Below are positions 11,661-24,935 of a DNA stretch of 64,000 bases, piece by piece. The stretch is taken from assembly GCF_040939455.1 (NCBI RefSeq), contig NC_134117.1:27335501-27399500 (forward strand), written 5' to 3'. The notes beneath the pieces are model-generated. The model made no database searches, had not been told where the DNA came from, and worked only from the letters and a program-made list of their open reading frames with translations. The DNA is from Microcebus murinus. Taxonomy: Eukaryota > Chordata > Mammalia > Primates > Cheirogaleidae. A program made the position numbers and the translations under genes. Each line of letters begins with the position of its first letter. Positions within the stretch are counted from its first letter, which is position 1.

Positions 11661-12984
11661 GGTGGGCCGTAAGACTTAAAAGAACTATTTTCTTTATTGC
11701 AGCCCCTTTTGTGCATAGCTGGCATCCTGTCAGTCCCACCTCCTACTCTAGCCATTGTTGCAGAGGCCGGAGCTAGGCCAGTTACATAGGCCACAACCAA
11801 CTCGGTGGTAAAGTAGTGTAGTATAGTACCTCACCTCTCATTTCCTGCTCTGGGACTTCTCTGAGGCAGAGATATGGAACACTCAGATATGGAACTCAGA
11901 TATGGAACACTGCTTGGCACTCAGGCTTGCACGTGAAATGCGGTAGAAGAGGAAGGGATTTACGGTCACAAGGCTACTTTTGACCTTTGGAGAATGTGAG
12001 CCGAGGATAAGTGCTTCTCATTGTATCCCTTTGGAGGACAGTTCTAAGACAGTTTATAAGGTTCTTAGCAAGATCCCTGTGAGACGAATACAAGTTGCCA
12101 ACATTTGTTGCTAATATGAAAACACATCCTTGCATTGGTTTTCCCTTCTTCCCTATTTCAGTCCCCTACTTCCTCATTCCTGCTCCTTGTTATTATTCCT
12201 CAAATGAACTACTTGTAGATAAGCCTTTGACTCAGGCTCTGCTTTCAGGGGCTATTCAGCAGACAATAGTGCCCCTAAACACTGCCAGAGTGCTTTCCAG
12301 ATTGCCTGCACCATGAGCCGGATAGTTTGTGTGCATCAGGGACTGTGCCATGTCAGAACTTCAGAGGGCCACCTTTGACAAGAAGCTTTGCCTATATTTG
12401 GAAGGCAGACAGCTGTAGTTGCTCCTTTTGTGGGACTTGGCACCTGTGGGTCAGTGACTTTTCTTTTTATACTTATTGTAATTATTTTCAAAATTTAGTT
12501 GCAATATACATGTCCTGGTAATTATAAAATACCTCTCCCAAACATCACTCTCTAGTTTATTGTGACTTATGACTTTTGATGCATGGACATTATACATATT
12601 GTAGATGTGCCATAACAACATGCTGAAAATAATTGCTTTTCAATACTTGTTAATATGGAAACATAATGTGATTTATATTTTCTAGGGAAGGGCGTTGCAG
12701 TCATCTCATGTCCCAGAATATGCACTTGTTCTGTCATGTTGTCACTTAGGTTTACTTACAGAAAAAAATGATAATTCCTTTGAGTGGACATGTGTCAATG
12801 TTAATACTTTTTGATGTGTGTTTCGACTTACTGTACTGGATGCATTTTCCTGAAAAAAGCACAAGTCATGGCCACCCAGTAGCAGGGAATCAGAAAAGCT
12901 TCCTTAAGGGAATGTGGGTTGCTTCTCATTTGGGAATAGCTTTTAAAATGTCATTATCCCCTTCTGCTCTTGTTGTGTGAACAG
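11661..12984. other. Intronic DNA up to the exon, no other gene
   Basis: Unique-looking sequence. A three-copy short repeat (unit about 13-17 bp, containing CAGATATGGAAC) lies at 11868-11909. No second exon is evident. Confidence 0.55.
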
Positions 12985-13091
12985 GTGGTTAATACATACA
13001 CTCCGGGAAAGAAGATTTGGCTTGAAGGTGTGGTGACCACCTCAGCTGGAGGCACAAACAATCTGTCAGACTCCTATGCTGCAGGATTCTT
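12985..13091 (+). CDS. HPSE2: HPSE2 (heparanase-2) internal exon, probably exon 8
   Basis: This 107-bp exon is flanked by an acceptor ending AACAG and a consensus donor GTGAGT. It reads in phase 0 from Val-Val-Asn-Thr-Tyr-Thr-Pro through IWLEGVVTTSAGG to AAGF and ends after two bases of a Leu codon. The peptide matches my memory of human heparanase-2; counting back from the 592-residue C-terminus puts its first residue at about 367. Heparanase-2 is a secreted, heparan-sulfate-binding glycoprotein of the GH79 family that lacks heparanase activity and can antagonise heparanase; biallelic loss causes urofacial (Ochoa) syndrome. The segment aligns with the part of heparanase carrying the nucleophile Glu343 (WLGE in HPSE). 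Here the Glu follows Trp-Leu directly, so it is offset by one position. There is no stop or frameshift. The exon number is inferred, and HPSE is excluded by residue differences throughout. Confidence 0.95.
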
Positions 13092-13340
13092 GTGAGTAAC
13101 ACTTGTGATTTTCCCGCTAGGGATTTTCAGGAGAAAAGGGACAGTGAAACTCTGACACTGTTCATTATTCTACCCATTGCAGGTGACATTTGTTTTCCAT
13201 TGAAAGTTCTTCATCCGTGCATTTGGGTGTGTCTTTAACCATTCAACAAACGGTGATCAGTGCCTTCTCTAGATACTAAAGTGTCAGGCACATGTACCAC
13301 AGCAAAGATAATAGTAGTAGTAGTAACTGTAACAATAATA

Positions 13341-13447
13341 GTAATAAGAGCTTTATTCAATGTCTACAGTTTAAGACATAGTACAAACAATATACATTTT
13401 CTCTTCTAATTTTCACTGTAGTCCTGGGAGGTAGGTAACAATAAGGC
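13341..13447 (+). repeat. MIR fragment
   Basis: GAGCTTTATTCAATGTCTAC and CCTGGGAGGTAGGTAACAAT fit the first half of MIR. Confidence 0.5.
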
Positions 13448-13532
13448 ATGGTTTTTACCCTCTACAAACATATTATTGGAGGAACTGTAGGTGATTACTA
13501 CATTGTAAAGCTGTGGGAGATTAGTGTCATAA

Positions 13533-13803
13533 TAATACTTTTAAGTATAAAGTGCTTAACATGTGCCAAGTACTGTCTTTATATTAACATAATAATTAAA
13601 AAAACAGTGGCATTGATACTATTGTTTTTATAACAACTCAGTGAAACAGATGCTATTATTATCCCTATTTTACTGATGAGGAAACTGAAAGACAGTTGAA
13701 GTAACTTACCCAAGATCAGTCATTTAGTTATTGGCAGAGCTTGGGCTCAAACCCAGGCAGTCTGCTCCAGAGTTTAGCCTCTTTCCTGCTGCAGTAGACC
13801 ACC
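13533..13803 (+). repeat. MIR SINE
   Basis: A clear MIR: AAGTGCTTAACATGTGCCAA, ACTGATGAGGAAACTGAAAG, CAGAGCTTGGGCTCAAACCC and AGTCTGCTCCAGAG in order. Confidence 0.85.
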
Positions 13804-13841
13804 TTACTTTCTGACTTGTGTGATCTGTCTGCTAAAGGACA

Positions 13842-14335
13842 TTGACAGATATGCAATGGAATAAAGAATTTCTCTGTCTGGGAATATCAGGAAGGGCTTC
13901 ATGGGGGAAGTGGTATTTTAGTGGGACATAGAAGAATGACTCTAATTTCTATCGGTAGAGAGTGGTGGTGATAGCAAGGAGGAACATTCTAGTCCAAAGA
14001 AATATTATGAGCAAAGGCACAGAGGAAAGAGGAATTATTAATGTGACTAAAGCCTTGTTATCTACAGGGATGTAATGAGTGCTGAGACTAGGGGGGGGTT
14101 ACCACCAAATCACAGAAGGTCTAGAAAACCAGTAAAGGAAATGAGGCCCTGTTCTACACTCACGAAAAGCCATTGAAGATTTTGGAGGAGGAAAGAGAGA
14201 GGGATCTGTATTTTAACACTTTGGCTTTGGTAATAGTATGCACAAGAGTTTGGAAGGGATGGGAAAATGAATTTGAAGGCTACTGCCATCATTTGAAGAA
14301 TGACTTTAAATCCAGAAGCTAAAGGGCCTCTGACT
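13842..14335 (-). repeat. L2-like LINE fragment
   Basis: CAGGAAGGGCTTCATGGGGG, GAGCAAAGGCACAGAGGAAA and AAGCCATTGAAGATTTTGG occur in the order expected of the reversed L2 3-prime region. A G-run lies at about 14091-14098. Confidence 0.5.
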
Positions 14336-14664
14336 GGCATGCACTGTCATGTGGCAGGGACAAACCCCTCAGGACCACTTACTAACAATAGTGACTTGTT
14401 CCTGGTCCAGTACAGTCCTGTGGTCTTGGCTTTTTAGTTGAGCAGTATCCTCCTAAGAACTGTACAGCTTTGCCTTCAGCTTTGTGTTTTGCTACTAACA
14501 ACTGTTCCTAATTATACAGATGTCATGTCCTTCTGTTAAGGCAGCTTCTTTAATACATTTGTGAAGGACAAATCAGACAAGTCAAGTAGATTCCCTTTAC
14601 AGATGAAATTCTGACAAATATAGATAAAGGTAATATCAGTATAATTCATGGTGATACCTTGATC

Positions 14665-14745
14665 TTCTATTTCTGTGTGCTCAGCATCTAACATTGTGTA
14701 ACACAGAGTTGTTGTCCAATAAGCATGGTTCAAATGAATGAAATG
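14665..14745 (+). repeat. L2 tail fragment
   Basis: Short segment with CAGCATCTAACATTGTGTAA, then a decayed CAATAAGCATGG and AATGAATGAA end. Confidence 0.4.
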
Positions 14746-16138
14746 GAATGAGTCAGCATTTGGTACAGTACTGCTGAGAGTCTTCTTTCAAAAATACGCT
14801 CCCCATAGGTTTGATATGAGCCCTGTTGCAAGGGTGAGAAAACAGGTTGGCAGTCAGTACTATGGGGGCCCCTTGGAATCAGCAGAGGAACAGCTGAGGA
14901 ATGTGCCACCACAAAAGGACTGCACTGCAGGGCCCAGCAAGCAGCCCACTTATCCTGAGTGTTTTTGCAAACATTCTGCCCTTCAGGGAATGATGTGAAA
15001 TAAGAAATACCACAGACCTTCATGGAAGCACCAGACACCTGCCTTTTCGTGATCGTCAGACAAACATCCATAGATCTCTACAGTCACTTTGCAGAACACA
15101 GACAGACATAGCTGTTTAGATTTGGGTTGTAGTTCATATATCTGATGCTTGGTTGACACAGATCAGATAAAAACTAGTTTATTCTGCTCCTGGTCTCTCT
15201 TACCTCTTTGTTAGCCTTTTGGTCTCAACTCTCCTGGCAGCACCCAGCCATGTGCCCTTTGAGTCTCATTCTCCTACAGGCATAAATTGATTCCTCAAAG
15301 GAAAAAAAGTAAAGCATTCTAGGAAGTTCTAGGAGGCTAGCAAGAAATTGAAAAGAAGGCATTTTTCTGGCCTTTTTTCAATATATCTTATGAGTTCACC
15401 AGGACACATACACATGAAAACATGAGTCAGAATTCTTTGCTACCAAGTATTAAAGAGTAATGTTTCCCCATCAGATATTTGAGATTCTTTGGTGCACTAC
15501 TAATACGCTTGGCATGCTGCTGAGTCTCCAGCACCTAGTTAGTGTCTGGCACATAGTAAATGTTCAATAAACTTTTGTGGAATGGTAAATAATGATAGGG
15601 CAGCAGCCTTGGTGAAATATTCCAGTCATTTTACCAACTTTCTCTACCTGAGCATAGAAGTGAGCTTTGTGAGACATTTATTTCCCCTTCCCAGGAGCTT
15701 TTTATTGCAGGAGGAAGATGAAGATAACTTTAGTACTACCCATTCCACTCTGAGAGCCTGGGGAAGCAGTGGTACTGGCCATAGTCATTTTTGAATGACT
15801 GGATCCTGGATGTGCATATAGGGATATGGAATTGAAGAGAAGGATGCATATTCTTCCCTTTCATTTTAGAGTTTCTTCAAAAACTCCCCATACATTAGTG
15901 AAAAAAATCAGGTTTACTAATTAACATTTTTCTGTTATGTGTATATTCTATGCAGGTCACTATGCTAGGCTCTGGAGAGGTAAAGTGGGAATTTGATACT
16001 GATCTTTTAGATGTGTATACACAGGCATTTATATACCCAATGCTTTATCAATGACTTACATGATCACACAAGCATTTTTGTATGTCTTCTCAATGCTGAG
16101 AATAATGTCTAGCATTTACAGCTCATTCATTAATGTTA
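14746..16138. other. Intronic DNA, no gene; short L2 tail at 15505-15580
   Basis: Overlapping open frames of 86 and 113 codons occur on opposite strands at 14730-15071; neither resembles a known protein. At 15505-15580 CTGGCACATAGTAAATGTTC is an L2 tail. Confidence 0.5.
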
Positions 16139-17244
<1,106 letters not shown>

Positions 17245-17775
17245 CTTAATGAAGTGTATTGAACACCTACCCTGTGCCAGGAATGGTGATAGGTGTTTTG
17301 GGTACGAGTTGAGAGATGATGTCTATGCTTTATGAGATCCTAATCAACAGGGAAGGTAGAAAAAGAAGTCCATGATTCCTAGGCAGTGGGCTAGCAGAGG
17401 GTATGAATGAGAGTTTTGGGGAAGTACAGAGGAAGGTACTACTGTTGGCTGAGGCAGCAGAGTTTAGGAAGAGGTAACACTTGATATGGAGATTAGCAGA
17501 TGGGAAGAAATTTGCTAGATAAATAGAGGTGGGTTAAAGGAGAATAGGAAAGGAATTCTAAGCAGAAGTTAAAACATATATAAAGAATCAGGTAAGTATG
17601 AGAAAACATTGTGTATTTGGGTAGCCAAGAATAGTGTTATGTGGCTTAGAACTTGTGGGAAATGAGGTTTAGGGTGAGAGAAGAAGGGGTAAGAGATGAC
17701 AAATGAAGCTGGACACATAGATGCTTGGCACAGATTGTAAATGCTTTATATTTCATATAGAGAAGGCTAAAGCTC
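17245..17775 (-). repeat. L2-like LINE fragment
   Basis: GAACACCTACCCTGTGCCAG opens a reversed L2 tail; the following purine-rich text with AGGAATTCTAAGCAGAAGTT fits its upstream part. Confidence 0.5.
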
Positions 17776-18379
17776 TAAGTCACATTTATTACATATATAT
17801 TATTACAATTAGTAGTTTTTCTATGTATCAGAAGTAGGAGAGAGACAGAGACAGTGAGAGAAGTAAATGAATGCATGAATCGATGAATTAATTGAATGTT
17901 TAAATAAAGAAAGTAGAGTCAGCAGTGGGCGTTGGAAGAACTGAGAGGGCAGTATTTTTGAAGGGTGGCATGCCCTGGAAAGTGGGTGTTTGGCATAGTG
18001 GGGTATATTATAGGTATATGAGCAATGTAGGTCCATAGCAACATATGTGTGATGGTAGCATACTTGAATCCCTGAATGGTTAATTATAGAGCCAAGGAAA
18101 ATTATTATTGCATCAACTGCTAACAGTTATATATGAGGGATACAAGTGCTGAAATACTTTTACATAAGTCATATGAATATATGAGTTAGAATTCTGTGAA
18201 AGGTGCATGTACAGTGACAGGGTGTAAGCAGGGTAGTTTGAATGATGGAATTGATGGTGTGTGTGTTCCTGTGATAGGATGTTCTGTGCCCAGGAAGGAT
18301 TACAAGTGGCTAGGATGTTAGTATTTCAGGAGTAAAAGATAAGTCATTAATAACAAGCTATTTTATAACCAAGAGCAAT

Positions 18380-18475
18380 TCATTTTACTCCCCTAGACCT
18401 CTGTTTCTTTTCCTATAAAATGAAGAGGTTGGCTTTGATAATCTCTAAAATCTCTTACAGCTGTGTATTCAGTGC
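18380..18475 (-). repeat. MIR3/CR1-like fragment
   Basis: CCTGTTTCTTTTCCTATAAAATG-like text followed by GAGGTTGGCTTTGATAATCT is a common mammalian SINE/LINE end motif. Confidence 0.45.
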
Positions 18476-18619
18476 ATAAAATAATTTTCTCCTTTAAAAT
18501 ACTAGGTCCATTTGGTGGTAAGGAGTTGGTGTGTATGTGTATGTCATAACCAATCTCTACAGAGCTTGTTATATGCCATTTAAAAATGTATTGATGTACC
18601 TTTTTTCTCTGCCTTTTAG

Positions 18620-18734
18620 ATGGCTGAACACTTTAGGAATGCTGGCCAATCAGGGCATTGATGTTGTGATACGGCACTCATTTTTTGACCATGGATACAA
18701 TCACCTCGTGGACCAGAATTTTAACCCTTTACCA
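18620..18734 (+). CDS. HPSE2: HPSE2 (heparanase-2) internal exon, probably exon 9
   Basis: This 115-bp exon follows a strong pyrimidine tract and TTTTAG acceptor and ends at a consensus donor GTAAGT. Its first base completes the Leu codon split by the previous exon, giving Phe-Leu-Trp-Leu-Asn-Thr-Leu, and it continues through GMLANQGIDVVIRHSFFDHG to Asn-Phe-Asn-Pro-Leu-Pro. It ends in phase 0. It corresponds to about residues 402-440 of human heparanase-2 and, as far as I can recall, carries no substitution. In heparanase the equivalent segment lies in the late beta/alpha strands of the GH79 barrel (Leu-Val-Asp-Glu-Asn-Phe-Asp-Pro-Leu-Pro is the paralogous end). The next coding residues should be Asp-Tyr-Trp-Leu-Ser; no such exon follows in the remaining 45 kb, which fits the very long introns of this gene. 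Confidence 0.96.
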
Positions 18735-18904
18735 GTAAGTGTGGGATAAAGATTCCCAATTCCTTTTCCATGTCATTCATTTTTGGTCATGCCTTGTTCC
18801 ACACTAGGAGAATTTTTCTTCTCTTGCTGTTATCAGTTAATATCATAAATTGGGGAGAAGCACTCTTATCTTTGTTTCCTTGACCCATTTCACACACTTT
18901 TGGC

Positions 18905-19040
18905 TTCAACCCCCCACCCACCCACATGCACATATCTATACACACACAATTCTATATATACACACACATATACACATATCCATGCATGTATGTATGCATA
19001 TACACATATATTCACATATATTAATATATTTATTATTAAT
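18905..19040 (+). repeat. CA/TA/ATGT low-complexity stretch
   Basis: Mixed CACA, TATA and GTATGTATG runs immediately downstream of the second exon, starting about 170 bp after its donor. Two opposite-strand open frames here are low-complexity artefacts. Confidence 0.8.
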
Positions 19041-20261
19041 ACTATTAGTTAAAAAAACTGTGCAGTTGAGTTCCACATCTACTTGTGGCCTGTTTGAACT
19101 CTGCTTGAGAGTGAATTTTTCCAGATTGTTTTCTTTAATGCTAACAGGAGACATTAGTTAAAGTCAAATGCAACATGTTGAAAGCAGATGGGGGAGTGTT
19201 AGCCAAGATTGGATACACTAGGAACCCATTTCTTGGGGAGTGGCTGAAGTGCACTTACAGTTAGATGTTGATTCCTATGTGACAATGAGGGGATTTTCCC
19301 AGAGCACTAACTTCTCTAGAAAAGTAAAGGAAAGAGAAGAATGAAGTAGAATGGCAAAAGCAGAGATCGGAGTTTGTCTACTGACCTTATTGGCCAATCA
19401 AAGAAATTCCACTTAGTCCAGAAAAGCTATGCTTATCAGAAATAATACACACAGATTATCCTTTCTCACAGATGTCATGGTCATCACAAAAGATGAGATT
19501 CCTCTCATCAATTCATAGAATTCAGAGCTGGGATTTTCCTTCGAGCTAATCCAGTTCTGCCCCATTTAACAGAAGGACCGATAGTCTGGGCTGGGGCAGA
19601 GTAGCGGGGATGGAGAGCCAGCCCTGTTCCCGTGCTCTGGTCCCATGTTCTTCCTGTAGAACTATCTCTGCCCTCCGGTCCACAGTAAGCAGATGCAAAC
19701 TTGAACCAGTGAGTGTTCTCACCATTTGCTTCCTTCTGCCTGTTTCTATCCACTCCCTCCCCTCCCAGCCTGAGCCAGTGGGTGCTCCAAGCCCAGAACC
19801 AAGAACAGTTTGACACCATCAACACCATTTCCATGTCTCAAAATAATCCTTCTAGGTTAGAGTTCTAAGTAATTATTGTTCTCCTGGGTGTGCATGACTC
19901 CAACACTCCAATTAAATCACAAATATTGAAACCAGCTGGCACAGTTGCTTTCATTCACAGGACAAGGATACCTCTCTCAAGATATGTGTGTGAGGCTTGG
20001 GTGGGAAGGGGTGGAGAGGGAGATTTCAGTATGGAACCCTAGAGGTTTGTTTTGTTTTTAGCCCAAATGCTTGTGAAAATAAAACAAAATAATTAGAAAA
20101 CTATGAAATGTAAGCATTAAACAAATGTAATGTCACAGAGAAATAAATATTTACTAAACACTAGACACTGAAGAAGAGACTAGTAATAGATAAATTAAGA
20201 ATAATAATAATAAATGAGTAATAGAGTACTGTAGGGGCTCCTGTCGAGTCATGTATAGGAA
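19041..20261. other. Intronic DNA, no gene; CR1/MIR3-like remnant near 19518-19585
   Basis: TCATAGAATTCAGAGCTGGG near 19518 resembles a CR1/L3-type end. The rest is unique-looking. A 108-codon minus-strand frame at 19508-19834 has no recognised similarity. Confidence 0.5.
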
Positions 20262-20625
20262 AGGCTTCTCTGAGAAGGTGGCACATAAGGCACGAGCGCA
20301 TGGACAGTTAGGACCCAGCTACGTGGATTTCACAGAACTTCCCAGGCAGGGGAAGACGCTAACACAAAGGCTCCAAGGCAGGAACAAACTTGGCATGTTG
20401 GAGGAAACACAAGAGCACCAGAGTGATTGGGACATGGCAGGGTAGGGGAGACTTGTTGGAAATGAGGTGGGCAGGGCTCAGATCACATAGGGCTTTGTAA
20501 GCTAAAAATAGTTTGGCTTTTGTTTTAAGTAGTATGAAAAGCCATTAGAAGGCTTTAATCAGGGAAGTAACATGATCTAACTTACAATTTTAAAAGATCA
20601 CTCTAGCATAATTAATGCCTCAGAT
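20262..20625 (-). repeat. L2-like LINE fragment
   Basis: AAAGGCTTCTCTGAGAAGGT, CACATAGGGCTTTGTAAGCT, AAGTAACATGATCTAACTTA and AAAGATCACTCTAGC occur in the order of the reversed upstream 3-prime region of this LINE family. Confidence 0.6.
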
Positions 20626-20769
20626 GTTAGTTATAATGTTTTAGTAATGCAGATAATGCTTAACAATTTATAGGTCACTTTCATAAATGGTGCATCAACA
20701 GTGCTCTGAACACTTCCCTCTTTCCTGTGTTCTTTTTCCATTCTTTCCTTCTTTCTTTTTGTCTTTCCG

Positions 20770-21062
20770 TCACACATTCACATTTCATTCACTCTTCTTA
20801 ATCATGTACTATGTGTGAATTGCTATTCCTGGTAATGGGCTACTGTGGTGAACCAAAAAGACAAGGTCCCTGAACTCTTGGAATTTATAATGTAGTGATG
20901 GATACTGAGAAATGAAAAATAAATAAACATATAAATAAGATAATTACAATTTGTCACAATTGCTCTGAAGAAAGCCTGGTAAGATAAAAGTTACTATTTA
21001 TACTTATTTTGCTAAAGAGAAACTAAAGTTATTAAGTGACCTATCCAAGGTCAGAGAAGTAG
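20770..21062. repeat. L2 tail (minus) followed by a MIR fragment (plus)
   Basis: ATCATGTACTATGTGTGAAT and ACAAGGTCCCTGAACTCTTG mark a reversed L2 tail to about 20960. GACCTATCCAAGGTCAGAGA at about 21040 is MIR-like. Confidence 0.45.
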
Positions 21063-22446
21063 AGAAGAAACAGGCGGAAAAAGATTGTCTTTGGGTGACT
21101 AGAGAGTCTTCTTCATTTACAGAGTTGGACAAACCTGGATTCCATATCAACCCTTTCTGTACCTTTGCATGGCCATGTATAAGTTAAAGGTGCAAGTCTT
21201 CATGGCTTTGTTCTCCCCAAATGAAAGTTGCTGCCAGTGATTTCATTTAAAAAAGCATGGCACAATAGACTTCGGTTGATATGTGGTGGAAGCTGAGCTC
21301 ATAGAAGTTCATAGGAAGCAAAAACAAGTTCCACTGATTTAGCACAAAGGCTCAAATGAGCTGGGCAGCTGTATTTCTGGAAACACCAAACGCTAATACA
21401 GAAACCGTATGTAAAAGCACTTAAAAAGGTAGCAGGCTTTCTTTTTATCCTTCTTTGCACTAATAAATTCTGCACCTTATAAGTAGAGAACTTGGCAGCT
21501 GAGAGAGTGTGTCTTAAGTCTCCCCTGGAAAGAATTTACAAGTCTAAACCAGAACACCAATCTGATAGACATTGCCAGCAGGCCCCCGGAATGTGTAATG
21601 GAGACAGACCTGGGAATCGTATTGGTTGCCACTTCAGAGAATTGGGCAATTGATAACTAAACACTGCCAATAAAAACTTGTGGATTTTACGTTGTGATTA
21701 AATCTTCAAGAGAGTTTGTTAAGAGCTTAGGGGATTAGTGAGTTGTGCTTTGGTTGCCTCCCCAAACCAGTGCTCTTGAATACATTCAGAAGAAGTGAGC
21801 ATCTTGGCCTTATGGCTCCTCAGCCTGTATGCCAGTATCACCCTTCCCCGTCTAGTCAACCTTCATCTCAGTTTGTGGCATTCCATGCCAGCTCTGCCAG
21901 AGCCATTCCAAAAGTGCCAATACGAGCTAAGAGAGAATATGAGGATGGCCCTTTAAATGAGAAGCTTGTCCTCAGAAAAGATAATTTTCAACTATATCCC
22001 ATGTTCTTCATGGTTGTTCCTCTAGAAAAGTGCCAGCCCTCCTCCTGTTGTGAGATTTTCCTTCTCCTGGGAAGAAGAGAATATTTAGTTCAGCCGTGCT
22101 TCATCACTAGACTCCCACCCTTTTCCCCTGACCCCCCTGCCACTGGGAAAGAGGGGACGTGTGAGTCTCCACAGCCGGTCAGTCAGTCATGGGCTCCCTC
22201 GGGAGTAGGAGCTGTTTGTGTAGAAGAGATCCGTGCATTCGGTGGACATAGTCCAGACCCCACCGGCCGTGGGCATTTCTCCTCAGAGAGGGTTTTGGAA
22301 TTTAGCTTGCTGCTTTTTTTAAAAGTTTGATTTACAGAGCTTTCAGAGAAAGGAATGGTGAATTACTAGTCAAAATCTCTTAACTCCCACGCCAGGCTAG
22401 AAAAAGCAGTCTTCACATAAGTATAATTCAATTCAAAAAAAATTGA
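21063..22446. other. Intronic DNA containing the longest open frame of the window
   Basis: Holds a 195-codon plus-strand frame from Met at 21743 to a stop ending at 22330. The product is rich in Pro and Ser with Cys and shows no domain I recognise. Local GC rises around 22090-22270. No Kozak context, polyadenylation pattern or splice structure makes it a convincing gene, so I do not call a CDS. Confidence 0.5.
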
Positions 22447-22550
22447 TACCTCAGATGTATCTGGCTCTGTGCTAGGCATTCTAGGGACATGCACATAAAT
22501 AAGATGTGGCCCCTTTATCTGCAGAGCCCATAATCTGATGTGTGTTTGTG
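22447..22550 (-). repeat. L2 tail fragment
   Basis: CTGGCTCTGTGCTAGGCATT followed by a CCCATAATCTGATGTGTG end is a decayed reversed L2 tail. Confidence 0.45.
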
Positions 22551-23571
22551 GGATTACAATTTAGTGTTCTCTATTTAGAAAAACATACAAAGCTAGATCA
22601 CGCTGGGTTGCCTTTTCTACACTGGACATAGTGGTGTGGATATTTGCTGTCTGCATTCTTTTTATGCTCAATGCCTCTGCCAAATAATAATATACAATCA
22701 ATTCAGCCCAGTGCACACTTATTGAGAACCTTCTGTGTACATTGTTCTGAAATACAATCATTAGTTATGGATTAGAGTGTAACTCACTAGTCGATGGCGA
22801 AATTGAACCTGTGGTTATGGCTCACATAGCGACATGCTCTGAGCCAAGCTATCACTGTTCAAATATCATTTGACCATTGGGAAGAAACTGACTCTTACTG
22901 GTGCCTGCCTACCACAGTTAGGTAACACAAGATCCTAGGACAAGATCCTGGGTGCTCCATTCTTGTTACCTTCAAAATGGTAGAGACCGTGCCCCTTATG
23001 CACTGCATAGCCACGGTGTGGACACAGGCTCAGTGTAAATCCTTCTCTTTATTGAGGAAGAACACCCAATTACAATCCCTTGTCCCACTGATGCTAGATT
23101 GATGCAAGAAGAGCACTACCCCATCAGGAGTCATCACAGGGGGCAGCAGGAGCCTGGACTACAACAAGATTTATGGGTTCTAGTCCTGGGTCTGCCATGA
23201 ATTACATGTGTATCTTTGGGTTCTAGTTTTCCCACCACTTAAATTGGAATAAAAATGCCACCTCTATCTACCTGAAAAAATTATTGTCACAATCCTTGAG
23301 AAAATTAGGCATGACAATAGGATTCAGATTTGATATACACACATACATATAGAAAATTGGAAGGGACTGCTGCATCTACATGTTAAAGTTTTCTTTGGGT
23401 GGTAGGATTACAGGCAGTTTTTATTTTCTTTCTGTGGATTTTTTACATGTAAAATTGCTTCAGTCAACATTATTGCTTTTAAAATCTGAAAAAAGGCTAT
23501 TTTTTAAAGAAAAAATAGAATGTTTCAAAAGGATTGCTTTAATTAGCTAAGCAAGTATTCATTTATTATTG
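22551..23571. other. Intronic DNA, no gene; MIR remnant at about 23168-23300
   Basis: GTTCTAGTCCTGGGTCTGCC and TTCCCACCACTTAAATTGG suggest a reversed MIR. The remainder is unremarkable. Confidence 0.45.
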
Positions 23572-23910
23572 ATGTTTCATTCATTCATAAACACTTATTA
23601 CACTCGTGCTATGTGCTAGATACTGTGCTAAACAGTGCAGACACTGTCCCTGCCTTTAAGGAGCTCACAGGAGAAATAGAGAGAGAAGTTAGCAGGGACT
23701 GAGGTAGAAGTGCTACAGGAGGATAGAAGAGGAATACAGAGGCTTGTCTGGGTGGAGGGCAGGCATGGGGCCTCAAGGAAGGCCGCTGGAGGAGACAGTG
23801 CCAGTGCTGGGTCTTGAAGAAGGGCAGGTTAGCCACAGGAAGAAGGTTTGAGTTGGGGATAATCTTCCAAACACAGGCAATAGCATGTGCAAAGGTACAG
23901 AGGCACTAAT
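23572..23910 (-). repeat. L2 LINE fragment
   Basis: TTCATTCATTCATAAACACT, GTGCTATGTGCTAGATACTG, TGTCCCTGCCTTTAAGGAGC, then GCATGTGCAAAGGTACAGAG, all in reversed L2 order. Confidence 0.7.
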
Positions 23911-24599
23911 TTTCCAGTGAGTCATGGTGGATAGGTTATGAAAAATTATTTGAGAAAGCTTTTCCCATTAGTGTCCAGTGGCCACACAGGGTGTGTGAAA
24001 ATTAAAGAATTTCAAAGCTACAGACCTGCAGGTGGTCAGGCGGGGGAGGAACAACCCAGCCAAACTAGCCTATGACCTGTTTCTTGGTGTAGCCTCCTTT
24101 CTCTTTCTTTTCTTTCCCGTGGGAGCCATCAGGAAGATGAAAGCAGCAGAGTGTACCTGTTTAGGGGTAGCTGTGATGTGAAACCCAATCCTCTCATTAA
24201 GGGCCCTGACAAAGACTTCTCCATGTGCAGCCTTCCTTTGTGGGAACCTGCAGCTGCTGAGAGAAGGGCATCCTTGGCTGCAGGATCAATCACTGAGACT
24301 CAGGCTGGCTCCATGTCAGTGGCCGAAGAACCTGGGCTGCATGCCCAGTGGACATGACTTGCTTCTTTTCTCCTCTGTGTCTCTAAACTCTGGCTTCTCA
24401 GATTAGAGCCTGTGCCCTGCTCCATCTGAACAGGCAGGCAGGTTTTTTGCTGCTAATGCTTTTACATAGAAGCTTCTCTGATTTACTACTACCAGTTCTC
24501 TTCACTTTTTATCAGCCTGAGCAGTGTGCACAGAATGTCGGCAATGACACTAGCAGTTGTAACAGCTCACCAAGATGGAAGCCACCCTAGGAAATAGAA

Positions 24600-24702
24600 A
24601 GAGCTCTATACCTGAAATCAGAAGATGCAGGCTCGAAATACAGCACCATGATTTTCTAGTTACATGAATCTTCATTTCTTCCTCTGTACAATGGGGCTAA
24701 CC
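24600..24702 (-). repeat. MIR fragment
   Basis: TCTTCATTTCTTCCTCTGTACAAT-type text is the reversed MIR core. Confidence 0.5.
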
Positions 24703-24750
24703 GTGCTGGGGTTGGAGAGTGGGGAGTATTTGAGTATACTGCTTGAAAGT

Positions 24751-24935
24751 ATTGGCTTTGGAATCGAACTGACCTGCATTTCAGACCTCAATAAGCATCA
24801 ATTTTCTCTCATAAAATGGAGACAATAATAGTGTCCATCTCAGAGGGTTTGTGGAAATAATTAAATGAATCAGTGCATATGTATCTTTTACCACATAGTA
24901 AATACTCAATAAATATTAACTGCTATTGTTATGTA
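24751..24935 (-). repeat. MIR SINE
   Basis: TTGGCTTTGGAATCGAACTG, TCTCATAAAATGGAGACAAT and AGTAAATACTCAATAAATAT follow the reversed MIR consensus. Confidence 0.75.

Larger units (their letters stand above)
1..12984 (+). other. HPSE2: HPSE2 intron upstream of the first exon (3-prime part)
   Basis: Non-coding DNA lying 5-prime of the phase-0 acceptor at 12983-12984. Its 5-prime end is outside the window. I scanned for the preceding coding segment, which should end Ile-Arg-Lys-Ile-Gln-Lys before a GT donor, and did not find it. The content is ordinary intron with scattered repeats listed separately. Confidence 0.85.
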
